Positions 13,983-20,142 of a DNA stretch of 20,142 bases are shown piece after piece. The stretch covers positions 1 through 20,142 of the forward strand of contig NZ_CP084264.1 in NCBI RefSeq assembly GCF_022879575.1, written 5' to 3'. Within the stretch, counting starts at the first letter, position 1. Each line of letters starts with the position of its first letter. Both the position numbers and the translations under genes were made by a program. The notes under the pieces are model-generated. The model worked only from the letters and a program-made list of their open reading frames with translations. It made no database searches and was not told where the DNA came from. Origin of the DNA: Caballeronia sp. SL2Y3. Lineage in GTDB: Bacteria; Pseudomonadota; Gammaproteobacteria; Burkholderiales; Burkholderiaceae.

Positions 13983-15715
13983 CGCTGACCGACAATTTTC
14001 AGTTGTTGGCTACATCGCCAGCAGGCGCCGAGCGCTTACGCGATCTAATTCTGATGCTTGCTATGCAAGGCAAGCTGGTGCCTCAATGCTCAACGGATGA
14101 GCCAGCCGAGCGGCTCATGAAGTCGATCCAAGCTGAGAAGAACGCGTCAAATGACGCATCAAAAATAAGTAAGCCGTCGAAGGCTATCTCGGAGGAAGAG
14201 ACGCCTTTTGAACTTCCTAACGGATGGACATGGGTTCGCTTAGGCGACGTTTGCTCGTACATCCAACGCGGGAAAGGGCCAAAATATGCGGAGCAATCCG
14301 ACTATCCCGTGGTCTCTCAGAAGTGCGTCAGGTGGTATGGGCTAGACCTAGCTCAAGCGCGTTTCATCGAGCCTGAATCGATGGAAGGTTACGATCCCGC
14401 GAGGATCTTACGACCAGGCGACATCCTTTGGAACTCAACTGGTACTGGGACGATTGGTCGTGCCGTAGTTGTTCCTTCCGATTTGCCGTTTTCGAAGCTC
14501 GTCGCCGATTCTCACGTCACGGTAGTTCGTCCCGTCTCAGTGTTGCCAAATTTCATTTGGCGCTGGATCCAAAGCCCGTTCGTTCAGGCAGAGATAGAAA
14601 GCATGGCCTCTGGATCGACGAACCAAATCGAATTGGCGACTGGCACCGTCATTGCACATCTCCTGCCGCTGCCGCCTCTTGCCGAACAGGCTCGCATAGT
14701 TGCAAAGGTCAATGTGCTGATGCATCTGTGTGATGAGTTGGAGACTCGCGGCCAGCTAGAGGCGAAGCAGCACGCTCGACTGACGACGACACTTTTCGAT
14801 GCGCTCGCCCGGAGTGAGTCGCCGCACGCGCTTGCGGAAAACTGGGCCCGTGTCGCCGCGCACTTCGACCTGCTGCTCGACCGGCCCGAAGCAGTCGATG
14901 CGCTCGAACAGACCATTCTGCAGCTCGCTGTGCGCGGTCTACTGGTTAAGCAGGAGCCGAACGATGAACCGGCTGGTGAGTTACTGAAACGAATTCAGGT
15001 CGAGAAAAATCGACTCATCGCAGACCACGGATTGCGTACGACAGCGCAGCTGGAAGTTCCAGAGGAGGAAAAGTACCTGGGTGAGGTTCCCGGCTGGCAG
15101 TACTGTCGCTTGGGTAACCTGGCTCGCTTCATTGACTATCGCGGCAGGACGCCACAAAAGGTCGAAGCCGGTATCCCGTTAATTACGGCGAAGAATGTTC
15201 GACCGGGTTTTATCAGTCGCGAGCCCCGTGAATACATTGCTGAAAAGGACTATTCAGCATGGATGACCCGTGGCTTTCCTAGAACTGGCGACCTGCTTTT
15301 CACCACCGAAGCTCCGCTCGGCAACATAGCGCTGATCGATATCACCGAGCGATTCGCGCTCGCTCAGCGCGTCATTTGCTTCCAGTTACATGACTTGTCG
15401 ATAGGGCCGTACCTCCGATTAGCCATCATGTCTGCACAAGTGCAAGAGCAGCTGTCTGCCGCGGCATCCGGAATGACTGCAACGGGCATCAAGGCGTCAC
15501 GCCTCAAGGAGATCCCGATTGCTATCCCGCCTTTAGATGAACAGCGTCGCATTGTCGCTCGCGTAGAGGAGCTACAACGTGTGTGCTTCGACTTGCGCGA
15601 GCGCCTGATCAGACGGCAGCTGTATCAGACACGTTTGGCCGAAGCGCTGGTCGGGCAGGCGGCGTCCACCACACCGTTGCTCTCACCCGCGGACGACCTG
15701 GCAGCAGCTGCCTGA
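13979..15715 (+). CDS. hsdS: Type I specificity subunit
   Basis: The 578-aa protein has two target recognition domains. Each has a typical entry (ELPNGWTWVRLGDVCSYI at about 78-95; EVPGWQYCRLGNLARFI at about 364-380) and exit (PLPPLAEQARIV; IPPLDEQRRIV). The half-subunits also share a conserved segment: LRDLILMLAMQGKLVPQ-x5-EPAERLMKSIQAEK near the N-terminus and LEQTILQLAVRGLLVKQ-x5-EPAGELLKRIQVEK in the centre. It supplies sequence specificity to the HsdRMS complex; the site cannot be read from sequence. TRD1 is more A+T-rich than its surroundings, as expected of recombining specificity cassettes. Its ATG overlaps the hsdM stop. Confidence 0.95.
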   Translation: MTLTDNFQLLATSPAGAERLRDLILMLAMQGKLVPQCSTDEPAERLMKSIQAEKNASNDASKISKPSKAISEEETPFELPNGWTWVRLGDVCSYIQRGKGPKYAEQSDYPVVSQKCVRWYGLDLAQARFIEPESMEGYDPARILRPGDILWNSTGTGTIGRAVVVPSDLPFSKLVADSHVTVVRPVSVLPNFIWRWIQSPFVQAEIESMASGSTNQIELATGTVIAHLLPLPPLAEQARIVAKVNVLMHLCDELETRGQLEAKQHARLTTTLFDALARSESPHALAENWARVAAHFDLLLDRPEAVDALEQTILQLAVRGLLVKQEPNDEPAGELLKRIQVEKNRLIADHGLRTTAQLEVPEEEKYLGEVPGWQYCRLGNLARFIDYRGRTPQKVEAGIPLITAKNVRPGFISREPREYIAEKDYSAWMTRGFPRTGDLLFTTEAPLGNIALIDITERFALAQRVICFQLHDLSIGPYLRLAIMSAQVQEQLSAAASGMTATGIKASRLKEIPIAIPPLDEQRRIVARVEELQRVCFDLRERLIRRQLYQTRLAEALVGQAASTTPLLSPADDLAAAA

Positions 15716-15718
15716 GCA

Positions 15719-15784
15719 TGTGTCGCCAACCCGACGCAGTTTCGCGGCGGGTCGGCCGGGCGATTAGATGCCGGTCGCGACACA
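15719..15784. other. Inverted repeat after hsdS
   Basis: TGTGTCGC (15719-15726) is exactly complementary to GCGACACA (15777-15784), enclosing a smaller CCGAC/GTCGG stem. It lies between the convergent hsdS and SEC-C genes. There is no T tract, so it may be a factor-dependent terminator or a recombination-type site. Confidence 0.4.
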
Positions 15785-15823
15785 GGCGCTCTGCTGCGGG
15801 CGCGCAGCTCTTGATAAAAATGG

Positions 15824-17413
15824 TTAGCAAGACTCTCTTTGCTCCATGGCCAAAACTGAGTTCGCGCATCGCTCAGCGTAGACGCTAGCGAGTTTCGATT
15901 GTTCGAGCCCGCGAAGGTCATCAATGTCTGGCGATGCAACCATGAGCTCAAGTAGCCGGTCTTTGGATGTTTTGCTATAGCTTGAAAGGAAGAAGTCGTA
16001 AAGCTCGAGCGGCGTTTCAACTTTCGTGGTGCGTTGTTCCACCGTTCCAAAAAACGTGTCGGGGTGACGCCGCCATGCAGTCATTTCTGCATCCGACAGG
16101 TCCCAGGTGCAGATCGCGGATGTTCCATCCTCAAAGCTGAGGCCACAGTACGCTTTGCGCTCTGCTTCCACTACCGTCGCAGTCGTGAGCAGGCCGTCGT
16201 GTTCGTTTCCGTCCCCACCCGTTACAAGATAGCGCTGACCGATGATGAGTCTTGGAGCCCCTTCTCCAAAGGCAAACACGGGGATCTCCCCGTCGAATGT
16301 CGAAGGAATTTCGGACTGGTCGCGGATTGAGCGCAGCAGTTCGTGTATTTCGATGTGGCGCTCCCGCGCGTCGATCGCGGCCCGCAAACTCGGAAACGGT
16401 GTATCGCCCTTGAAGTCTGGTATTTGGAAGCCATCGGCCATGACCGCGCAACGGAACGCAACCGCATCCAAATGGTGGTGCCATGGCGTATTGGTCACGA
16501 TCAAGTAGGCGTCAGGCAAGGGCTTACCATTGGTTACGCGCTCTTCAAAAGCTCTTAAATCTGCCAACGAACTGCGCAGATACTCGGGAATGTCGTTCCC
16601 CGGAGCGGCGTCTGGAACGTTGATGTCAATGAAGACAATGCGGTCGTAGTTCGCATCTTTTGCCAGTGCACGATTGAGCTGGCGTCCCAGCCTAAACTTG
16701 TTTCCCGCCCTATGCTTTGCCTCGACAGAAAACCGCTTTCCCGTACGCTTGTGAGTAGCGGTGAATTCGCAATGCGAGCTTCGCCGGTCGTCCTCGTTCT
16801 CGAATTGGAGCTCGAATCCTGCACGGATAAGAGTCGCCGCAACGAAAACCTCATACCGCGCCCCAGCAAAGTTATCTCTGTCTTTTAGGCGACCAATGAG
16901 CTTTGCTTGTAGCTCAACGTTGTGAGCCAGCTCGTAGAGATCGTAAGCAAGCCACATGTACGCCGCCACTGCACCTGTCATGTTGCCGCAGTGAACCTTG
17001 CCAGGCTCCTTTACGAAGGTCCGTTGATGTTCGCAAAGATAGTGATACCAAACCAGGATCGGGTGTCGCAGATCGAGAGGCTTGGCCAGCTCGGCATCCC
17101 CCCAATCCTTGCCCATAGCTGTCGGCAAATAGTCAACCAGAAAATCATGGAAAGTCTGCCATTTGCCGGAATACAGCAATCGGTTCTTCACGGCGACGAG
17201 CCGCCTCCCGAAGGCCTCGGCGGAGATGATTGGCCTACCCAGACCCTGCTGGCGTTCGCGTTGCACCGCGTGTGCCATGGCGCGATTTGTCGCCTGCAGA
17301 ATATGTGACGCCATGCCGACCGGCAGCGATGGTACCTGCGAACCCCCATGGCACTTCTTGTATTTGTGGCCGCTGCCACAAGGGCAAGGGTCGTTTCGGC
17401 CAACCTTTGGCAT
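15824..17413 (-). CDS. SEC-C motif protein with PD-(D/E)xK-like domain
   Basis: The 529-aa protein begins [22 protein letters not shown], an intact N-terminal SEC-C zinc motif. The middle has the pattern of a restriction-endonuclease-like fold: a helix [18 protein letters not shown] (185-202), then E216 and a strand with the E231-A-K233 signature (FSVEAKHR). The long C-terminal part is unassigned. AGGGG upstream supports the ATG. It faces hsdS tail to tail, and minus-strand genes follow upstream. SEC-C proteins with nuclease folds are seen in defence regions, but this one could also be a stand-alone accessory nuclease. Nuclease activity is inferred from the E...ExK pattern, and the fold needs checking. 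Confidence 0.65.
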   Translation of the reverse strand: MPKVGRNDPCPCGSGHKYKKCHGGSQVPSLPVGMASHILQATNRAMAHAVQRERQQGLGRPIISAEAFGRRLVAVKNRLLYSGKWQTFHDFLVDYLPTAMGKDWGDAELAKPLDLRHPILVWYHYLCEHQRTFVKEPGKVHCGNMTGAVAAYMWLAYDLYELAHNVELQAKLIGRLKDRDNFAGARYEVFVAATLIRAGFELQFENEDDRRSSHCEFTATHKRTGKRFSVEAKHRAGNKFRLGRQLNRALAKDANYDRIVFIDINVPDAAPGNDIPEYLRSSLADLRAFEERVTNGKPLPDAYLIVTNTPWHHHLDAVAFRCAVMADGFQIPDFKGDTPFPSLRAAIDARERHIEIHELLRSIRDQSEIPSTFDGEIPVFAFGEGAPRLIIGQRYLVTGGDGNEHDGLLTTATVVEAERKAYCGLSFEDGTSAICTWDLSDAEMTAWRRHPDTFFGTVEQRTTKVETPLELYDFFLSSYSKTSKDRLLELMVASPDIDDLRGLEQSKLASVYAERCANSVLAMEQRESC

Positions 17414-17490
17414 ATTCTCACCCCTCGCTTGTTAAAGACTGCGTGGCTGAATAGGATGTAAAGCATAAGGAAATCGGATGACCGTAACCG

Positions 17491-18444
17491 CTAGACACGG
17501 ATGCGTTCCACCTCGTCCAGACTGATGTCGTCGCGGCGCCGATCGTAGAGTTGCGTGGTGCGAGTCGAGGCGTGATTCGCCATCGCCGCGGCGTTCTCGA
17601 GCGTGCCACCGTTTTTTAGATAGGCCGTGATGCCGGTCGCACGAAACGTGTGGTTGCCGATCCGGGTGTCAATGCCGGCCGCCCGCGCCCGGCGACGCAC
17701 CATTGCATATGCATTGGCTTGGGGGAGAGCAGAGGGGCTTAACCGCCCCGTGCCGCGCGCGATCGTGCGGAACAGCGGCCCCTTCGGCTCATCGCGCAGG
17801 CCGGTCTGGTCGAGATAGTCGTGCAGATACGCCTCGAGCATGTGATGACACGGCATCGCATGCGCCTTGCCGCCTTTCTCCCGCAGCCGCACCCACAGTC
17901 GCCGCTGCTGTACATAAACGTCCTCGACCCGCATCGCCAGCGCGGCGCCGATCCGTGCAAACGAAAACACCATCAACGCAATCAGCGCGCGGTCCCGCAG
18001 CCCAATGGGCGTGCTCACATCGATGCGGTCGAGCAGCTGCCGCGCCTCGTTCGCATCCAGCACCGGCGTCTTGCCTTTCTTCGTGGTGTGACTTGGGCCG
18101 CGTACCGACGCGGCCGGATTGTGCGGCACGATCTGCCCAGTGACGAGCCAGTCAAACAGATGGCGGATCGCCGCGAGCCGCTGTTTCACGGTTGGTGCCG
18201 ACAGGGTCTGCGTCTGCAGCTCGATCCACGCGGCGACGTGCAGCGGCTGCACAGCTGTAATGGACGTCACGCCGGCGCCTGCACACCACGCGAGAAAATC
18301 CCCCGCCGCACGCGCATAGGCGCGCCGCGTGTGCGGATTGCGGATCGCCGACGCAAAGAATTCCAAGAAACGGATTCCGGCTCTGTCACCAGCCGAAGTA
18401 ACAAGCGCTGGAAGCGATCGCGTTACAACGGTGAGCTGACTCAT
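17491..18444 (-). CDS. Tyrosine recombinase / integrase
   Basis: The 317-aa protein has an N-terminal SAM-like core-binding domain (about 10-110: TRRAYARAAGDFLAWC, TVKQRLAAIRHLF). The catalytic domain has R in SFARIGAALAMRVED, K in REKGGKAHAMP, H-x-x-R in NHTFRATGITAYLKNGG, a second H in MANHAS and the nucleophile Tyr in TTQLYDRR. All six key positions appear present. A longer frame to 18507 exists, but the ATG at 18444 overlaps the preceding stop (ATGA) and follows AGAAGG. It may resolve plasmid multimers or move a cassette; I see no obvious core site. Its operon with two membrane proteins is unusual. Confidence 0.9.
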   Translation of the reverse strand: MSQLTVVTRSLPALVTSAGDRAGIRFLEFFASAIRNPHTRRAYARAAGDFLAWCAGAGVTSITAVQPLHVAAWIELQTQTLSAPTVKQRLAAIRHLFDWLVTGQIVPHNPAASVRGPSHTTKKGKTPVLDANEARQLLDRIDVSTPIGLRDRALIALMVFSFARIGAALAMRVEDVYVQQRRLWVRLREKGGKAHAMPCHHMLEAYLHDYLDQTGLRDEPKGPLFRTIARGTGRLSPSALPQANAYAMVRRRARAAGIDTRIGNHTFRATGITAYLKNGGTLENAAAMANHASTRTTQLYDRRRDDISLDEVERIRV

Positions 18445-18884
18445 TTTCCCGGGCCTTCTAATGGAAAATTCGTCTCCGTCAAAATCGTACGACCCGGCGG
18501 AAGCCATTTTCGTCGGTTCAAGTCATGCCGCATTGCGGCGATGAACGCCCTGTAAAGGGCATCGTACTCGGACGACCGGAATGTCCGTATCGCCTCTGAC
18601 AACTTGTTGCCAGCGAGCACCACTTCATCCGAACCAACCAGCCAAGTTTTTCTGACCGCTCGCAAATATTCCCGGCGCTGCTCCGGTGTACTCCCAGTGC
18701 CAATAAACAAGGTATCTATTAGCTTGACCACTTCAAGGTACACATCCCGACGTTGTTCGTAAGCCGTCCATGCGCGCTGCGCAAGCAGTTGTCCGGCCCA
18801 TACGACGGCGCCCAAAACGACGGGGACCGCGATTTTCGCAACCTCGAGAGTCCAGTTCACAGTGACAACAGCTGGATCAGCCAC
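18441..18884 (-). CDS. One-TM helical protein in an EACC1-recombinase operon
   Basis: The 147-aa protein, from the GTG at 18884 (GGGAG about 7 nt upstream), has a hydrophobic N-terminal segment (VAKIAVPVVLGAVVWAGQLL, about 14-33). A charged helical region follows (YEQRRDVYLEVVKLIDTLF, EQRREYLRAVRKTWLVGSDEVV, EYDALYRAFIAAMRHDL). This TM-plus-four-helix layout, with the 'R-x-x-x-Y ... W-L ... S/D-E-V' pattern, recurs in small proteins of defence-type operons, but I cannot name a family. The longer frame to 18941 would overlap the EACC1-like gene. Its stop overlaps the integrase start, so the two are translationally coupled. Confidence 0.6.
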   Translation of the reverse strand: MADPAVVTVNWTLEVAKIAVPVVLGAVVWAGQLLAQRAWTAYEQRRDVYLEVVKLIDTLFIGTGSTPEQRREYLRAVRKTWLVGSDEVVLAGNKLSEAIRTFRSSEYDALYRAFIAAMRHDLNRRKWLPPGRTILTETNFPLEGPGK

Positions 18885-18897
18885 AGATTGCTCCCGA

Positions 18898-19302
18898 TTA
18901 TGTTTTGTTTTGAGACTTGCTTCGTTCGTCTTGTACCGCATGCGCCCGCAGCAGCAACTGGTCTACTTCTTCAACAGTTCGGGCTTCCACCTCGATGTCG
19001 CCGACCTTCAGGCGCACCTTGCGCCCTGAACGTCCGCTAATCCAGGCGCCAACGGCAGTTCCGATGACACCGATAGCGGCCGGCCCCAGTTCCTTGATGA
19101 CGTATTCGGCCAGCGCGTAACCGGTTGTGTCGACCGCATCGAACGTCATTGCGCGTTGCGAAAAGCTCACGCCTGCCGATTGCAACGTGCCGCTGAATGT
19201 CCGCAGTTCGGCTTGGAACGCCGGATCTTGAACGGCTGGATCATCCGACGCCCGCGTTAGCCGAAGTCCGACGTTGGGCAGGCCGCTTCCGCGCAATCCC
19301 AT
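18898..19302 (-). CDS. EACC1-like membrane protein
   Basis: The 134-aa protein matches the layout of Effector-Associated Constant Component 1. It has an N-terminal soluble region, a Gly/Ala-rich TM-like helix (YVIKELGPAAIGVIGTAVGAWISG, about 67-90, read in two parts), a basic turn (RSGRK), and a closing beta-strand pair with a helix (VRLKVGDIEVEARTVEEVDQLL). AGGAGG stands 5 nt before the ATG at 19302; the GTG at 19308 overlaps the ribosome site and is less likely. EACC1 proteins were predicted to be the constant partner of variable effectors in bacterial conflict systems. Here no classical effector lies next to it; the neighbours are a TM protein and a recombinase. Family assignment is by pattern. 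Confidence 0.55.
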   Translation of the reverse strand: MGLRGSGLPNVGLRLTRASDDPAVQDPAFQAELRTFSGTLQSAGVSFSQRAMTFDAVDTTGYALAEYVIKELGPAAIGVIGTAVGAWISGRSGRKVRLKVGDIEVEARTVEEVDQLLLRAHAVQDERSKSQNKT

Positions 19303-19322
19303 GCTCACCTCCTATATATATC

Positions 19323-19342
19323 TGATAAAGGACATTATCACA
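19323..19342 (-). promoter_or_regulatory. Extended -10 promoter and operator of EACC1 operon
   Basis: On the minus strand TGTGATAAT (19342-19334) is an extended -10. A TGATAA-N6-TTATCA inverted repeat (19323-19328/19335-19340) overlaps it. Transcription would start near 19327, just before the AGGAGG of the EACC1-like gene. Confidence 0.5.
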
Positions 19343-19358
19343 TATAGAGAAAATTTCA

Positions 19359-19444
19359 TGCATATTGTGCATATCGATGCTTGACATCCGCTGCCGACTC
19401 ATTAAAATTTCATCCATCGACAACATACATATCGACAATATGCA
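19359..19444. repeat. TGCATAT operator-like repeats
   Basis: TGCATAT occurs as a direct repeat at 19359-19365 and 19368-19374, immediately before the -35 box of the plus-strand gene. An inverted copy (ATATGCA, 19438-19444) overlaps its start codon. Copies flanking a promoter on both sides suggest operator sites, perhaps for the HTH-like product itself. The binding protein is inferred, not shown. Confidence 0.45.
19381..19408 (+). promoter_or_regulatory. Predicted sigma70 promoter of the junction-spanning gene
   Basis: A perfect -35 TTGACA (19381-19386) is separated by 16 bp from TAAAAT (19403-19408, 5 of 6 to consensus). Transcription would start near 19415, giving a leader of about 25 nt before the ATG at 19440. 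The promoter lies directly after two TGCATAT repeats. Confidence 0.65.
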
Positions 19445-20142
19445 CGAACAAGACGCGGTGGACGCTAACAGCAGCTTCGCCCAAAAGCTGGCCAGCAAAT
19501 ATCCGATCGAGACCATCCGCGATGACATCGCCACAGTGTTGGGTCACTACGTCCGCACGCTGGCGCGCGTGATTGGTACCGATGACTCAAATTATGAATG
19601 GCGCTTCCCTCAGATTGACGTCGGAATGGAAACTTGGGATCTATTCAACCCTGATTGCGACGCAGCGAGTCTAGGGATGAGGTACGAGCAGATCCGCCAC
19701 ACGCATTTAGCTCGCTATATGGAGGCGCTTTATAACTTCGCCGTTTATGCGCGGCTGGATGCCAGCGTGGAATCGATGACCTACGAGAGCCTGTACATGT
19801 GGATCGCCGATACGCTCATGGATGCTGCTGACGGGCATGTCGCCGAACAGTGGGATTCGTATATCGGGGGCGGCGGCACCTTCATCCGCGAGAGCGCCAA
19901 CCGTTGCCTCCAGGTCGCGGAGCTGGCGAATGCCCGTCACATTCTGGAAAATGGCGAAGGGTTTTCGTACTTCTCGCGGCGTCGCGGCAAGAAGGAAAGT
20001 AGTAGCGACCTCGACAGTCTGACCATCGGACAGCTGGCGCTGCTGGCGGATATGGAAGAAATGAGCGTGCGGGCTGCCGCCAATCCGAAGCGAGCCACAC
20101 CACTGCGGACAGAGACTACCCCAGAAGGCACGCGCATCGCCC
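19440..20142 (+). CDS. HTH-like plasmid protein, 5' part (continues at base 1)
   Basis: This is residues 1-234 of a 371-aa protein that continues across the circular junction. I do not recognise a named family for the first 190 residues, which look helical and soluble (no signal peptide or TM). Residues about 193-250 (LTIGQLALLADMEEMSV...TRIARDVAKAWLQ) resemble an excisionase/AlpA-like helix-turn-helix: a recognition-type helical pair followed by a short basic turn and an Ala-Trp-Leu helix. The ATG at 19440 is chosen because a TTGACA/TAAAAT promoter lies about 35 nt upstream. No clear Shine-Dalgarno is visible. The gene is divergent from the EACC1-like operon and leads into the DUF4258 and UDG-like genes. 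A regulatory or DNA-binding role is inferred. Confidence 0.75.
   Translation, partial: MHEQDAVDANSSFAQKLASKYPIETIRDDIATVLGHYVRTLARVIGTDDSNYEWRFPQIDVGMETWDLFNPDCDAASLGMRYEQIRHTHLARYMEALYNFAVYARLDASVESMTYESLYMWIADTLMDAADGHVAEQWDSYIGGGGTFIRESANRCLQVAELANARHILENGEGFSYFSRRRGKKESSSDLDSLTIGQLALLADMEEMSVRAAANPKRATPLRTETTPEGTRIA

Larger units (their letters stand above)
1..20142. other. Probable complete circular plasmid
   Basis: The frame starting at 19440 is open at the right edge with one base (C20142) left over. The left edge begins GC and is then open from base 3. Joining the ends gives codon CGC and an uninterrupted 371-codon gene, which reads sensibly across the joint (TRIA-R-DVAKAW, an HTH-like segment). 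The window also holds one iteron origin, one Rep_3 initiator and one partition cassette, as expected of a single small replicon. The alternative is a linear window cut from a tandem or concatemeric region, which is less likely. No relaxase, transfer gene or transposase was seen. Confidence 0.85.

Noticed and set aside
17203..17490. Attachment site or core sequence next to the recombinase
   Set aside because: I found no inverted-repeat core or duplicated half-sites close to the gene.

Overview
The window reads as one complete circular plasmid of about 20.1 kb, opened inside a gene. The reading frame that runs off the right end (from 19440) continues in frame through the split codon C|GC into the frame open at the left end. 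The joined gene is 1116 nt (371 codons plus stop). The host is probably a betaproteobacterium of the Burkholderiales type; this rests only on general GC-rich character and protein style. There is no rRNA, tRNA, insertion sequence, relaxase, type IV secretion gene or CRISPR array.

Maintenance block (about 6.8-9.85 kb): an iteron origin (TCTGCC-type repeats plus a near-consensus DnaA box) precedes a Rep_3-family initiator with an overlapping small CxxC protein. A convergent parA-parG-type partition cassette follows, with GAGTTGAGT/ACTC boxes upstream of parA and, unusually, again inside the parA-parG junction. A minus-strand gene with its own terminator at 6.9-7.2 kb appears frameshifted or lacks a start.

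Defence block (about 10.1-19.3 kb): a full type I restriction-modification operon, hsdR-hsdM-hsdS, is followed convergently by a 529-aa SEC-C protein with a PD-(D/E)xK-like motif. Behind it is a tightly overlapping minus-strand operon: an EACC1-like membrane protein, a one-TM helical protein and a tyrosine recombinase. That operon is divergent from the junction-spanning HTH gene, with repeats and promoters between them.

Accessory block (about 0-6.7 kb): the junction-spanning gene leads into a DUF4258 protein and a uracil-DNA-glycosylase-like protein. Then comes an Abi-like (AbiD/F, Abi_2) HEPN protein on the minus strand. Divergent from it is a probable structured small RNA ending in a strong terminator. 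After these are a winged-HTH protein, a P63C-domain protein behind an array of TGCTTGCA operators, an RHH-like DNA-binding protein, a helical protein behind 11-bp-phased TGGTRACT repeats with a possibly leaderless promoter, and two tiny acidic proteins.

The plasmid therefore pairs a compact replication/partition core with at least two likely anti-phage or addiction systems (type I RM, Abi-like plus candidate RNA) and two less understood modules (EACC1-TM-recombinase; SEC-C nuclease-like). The most promising candidates for an undescribed system are the Abi/ncRNA pair and the EACC1-TM-recombinase operon.
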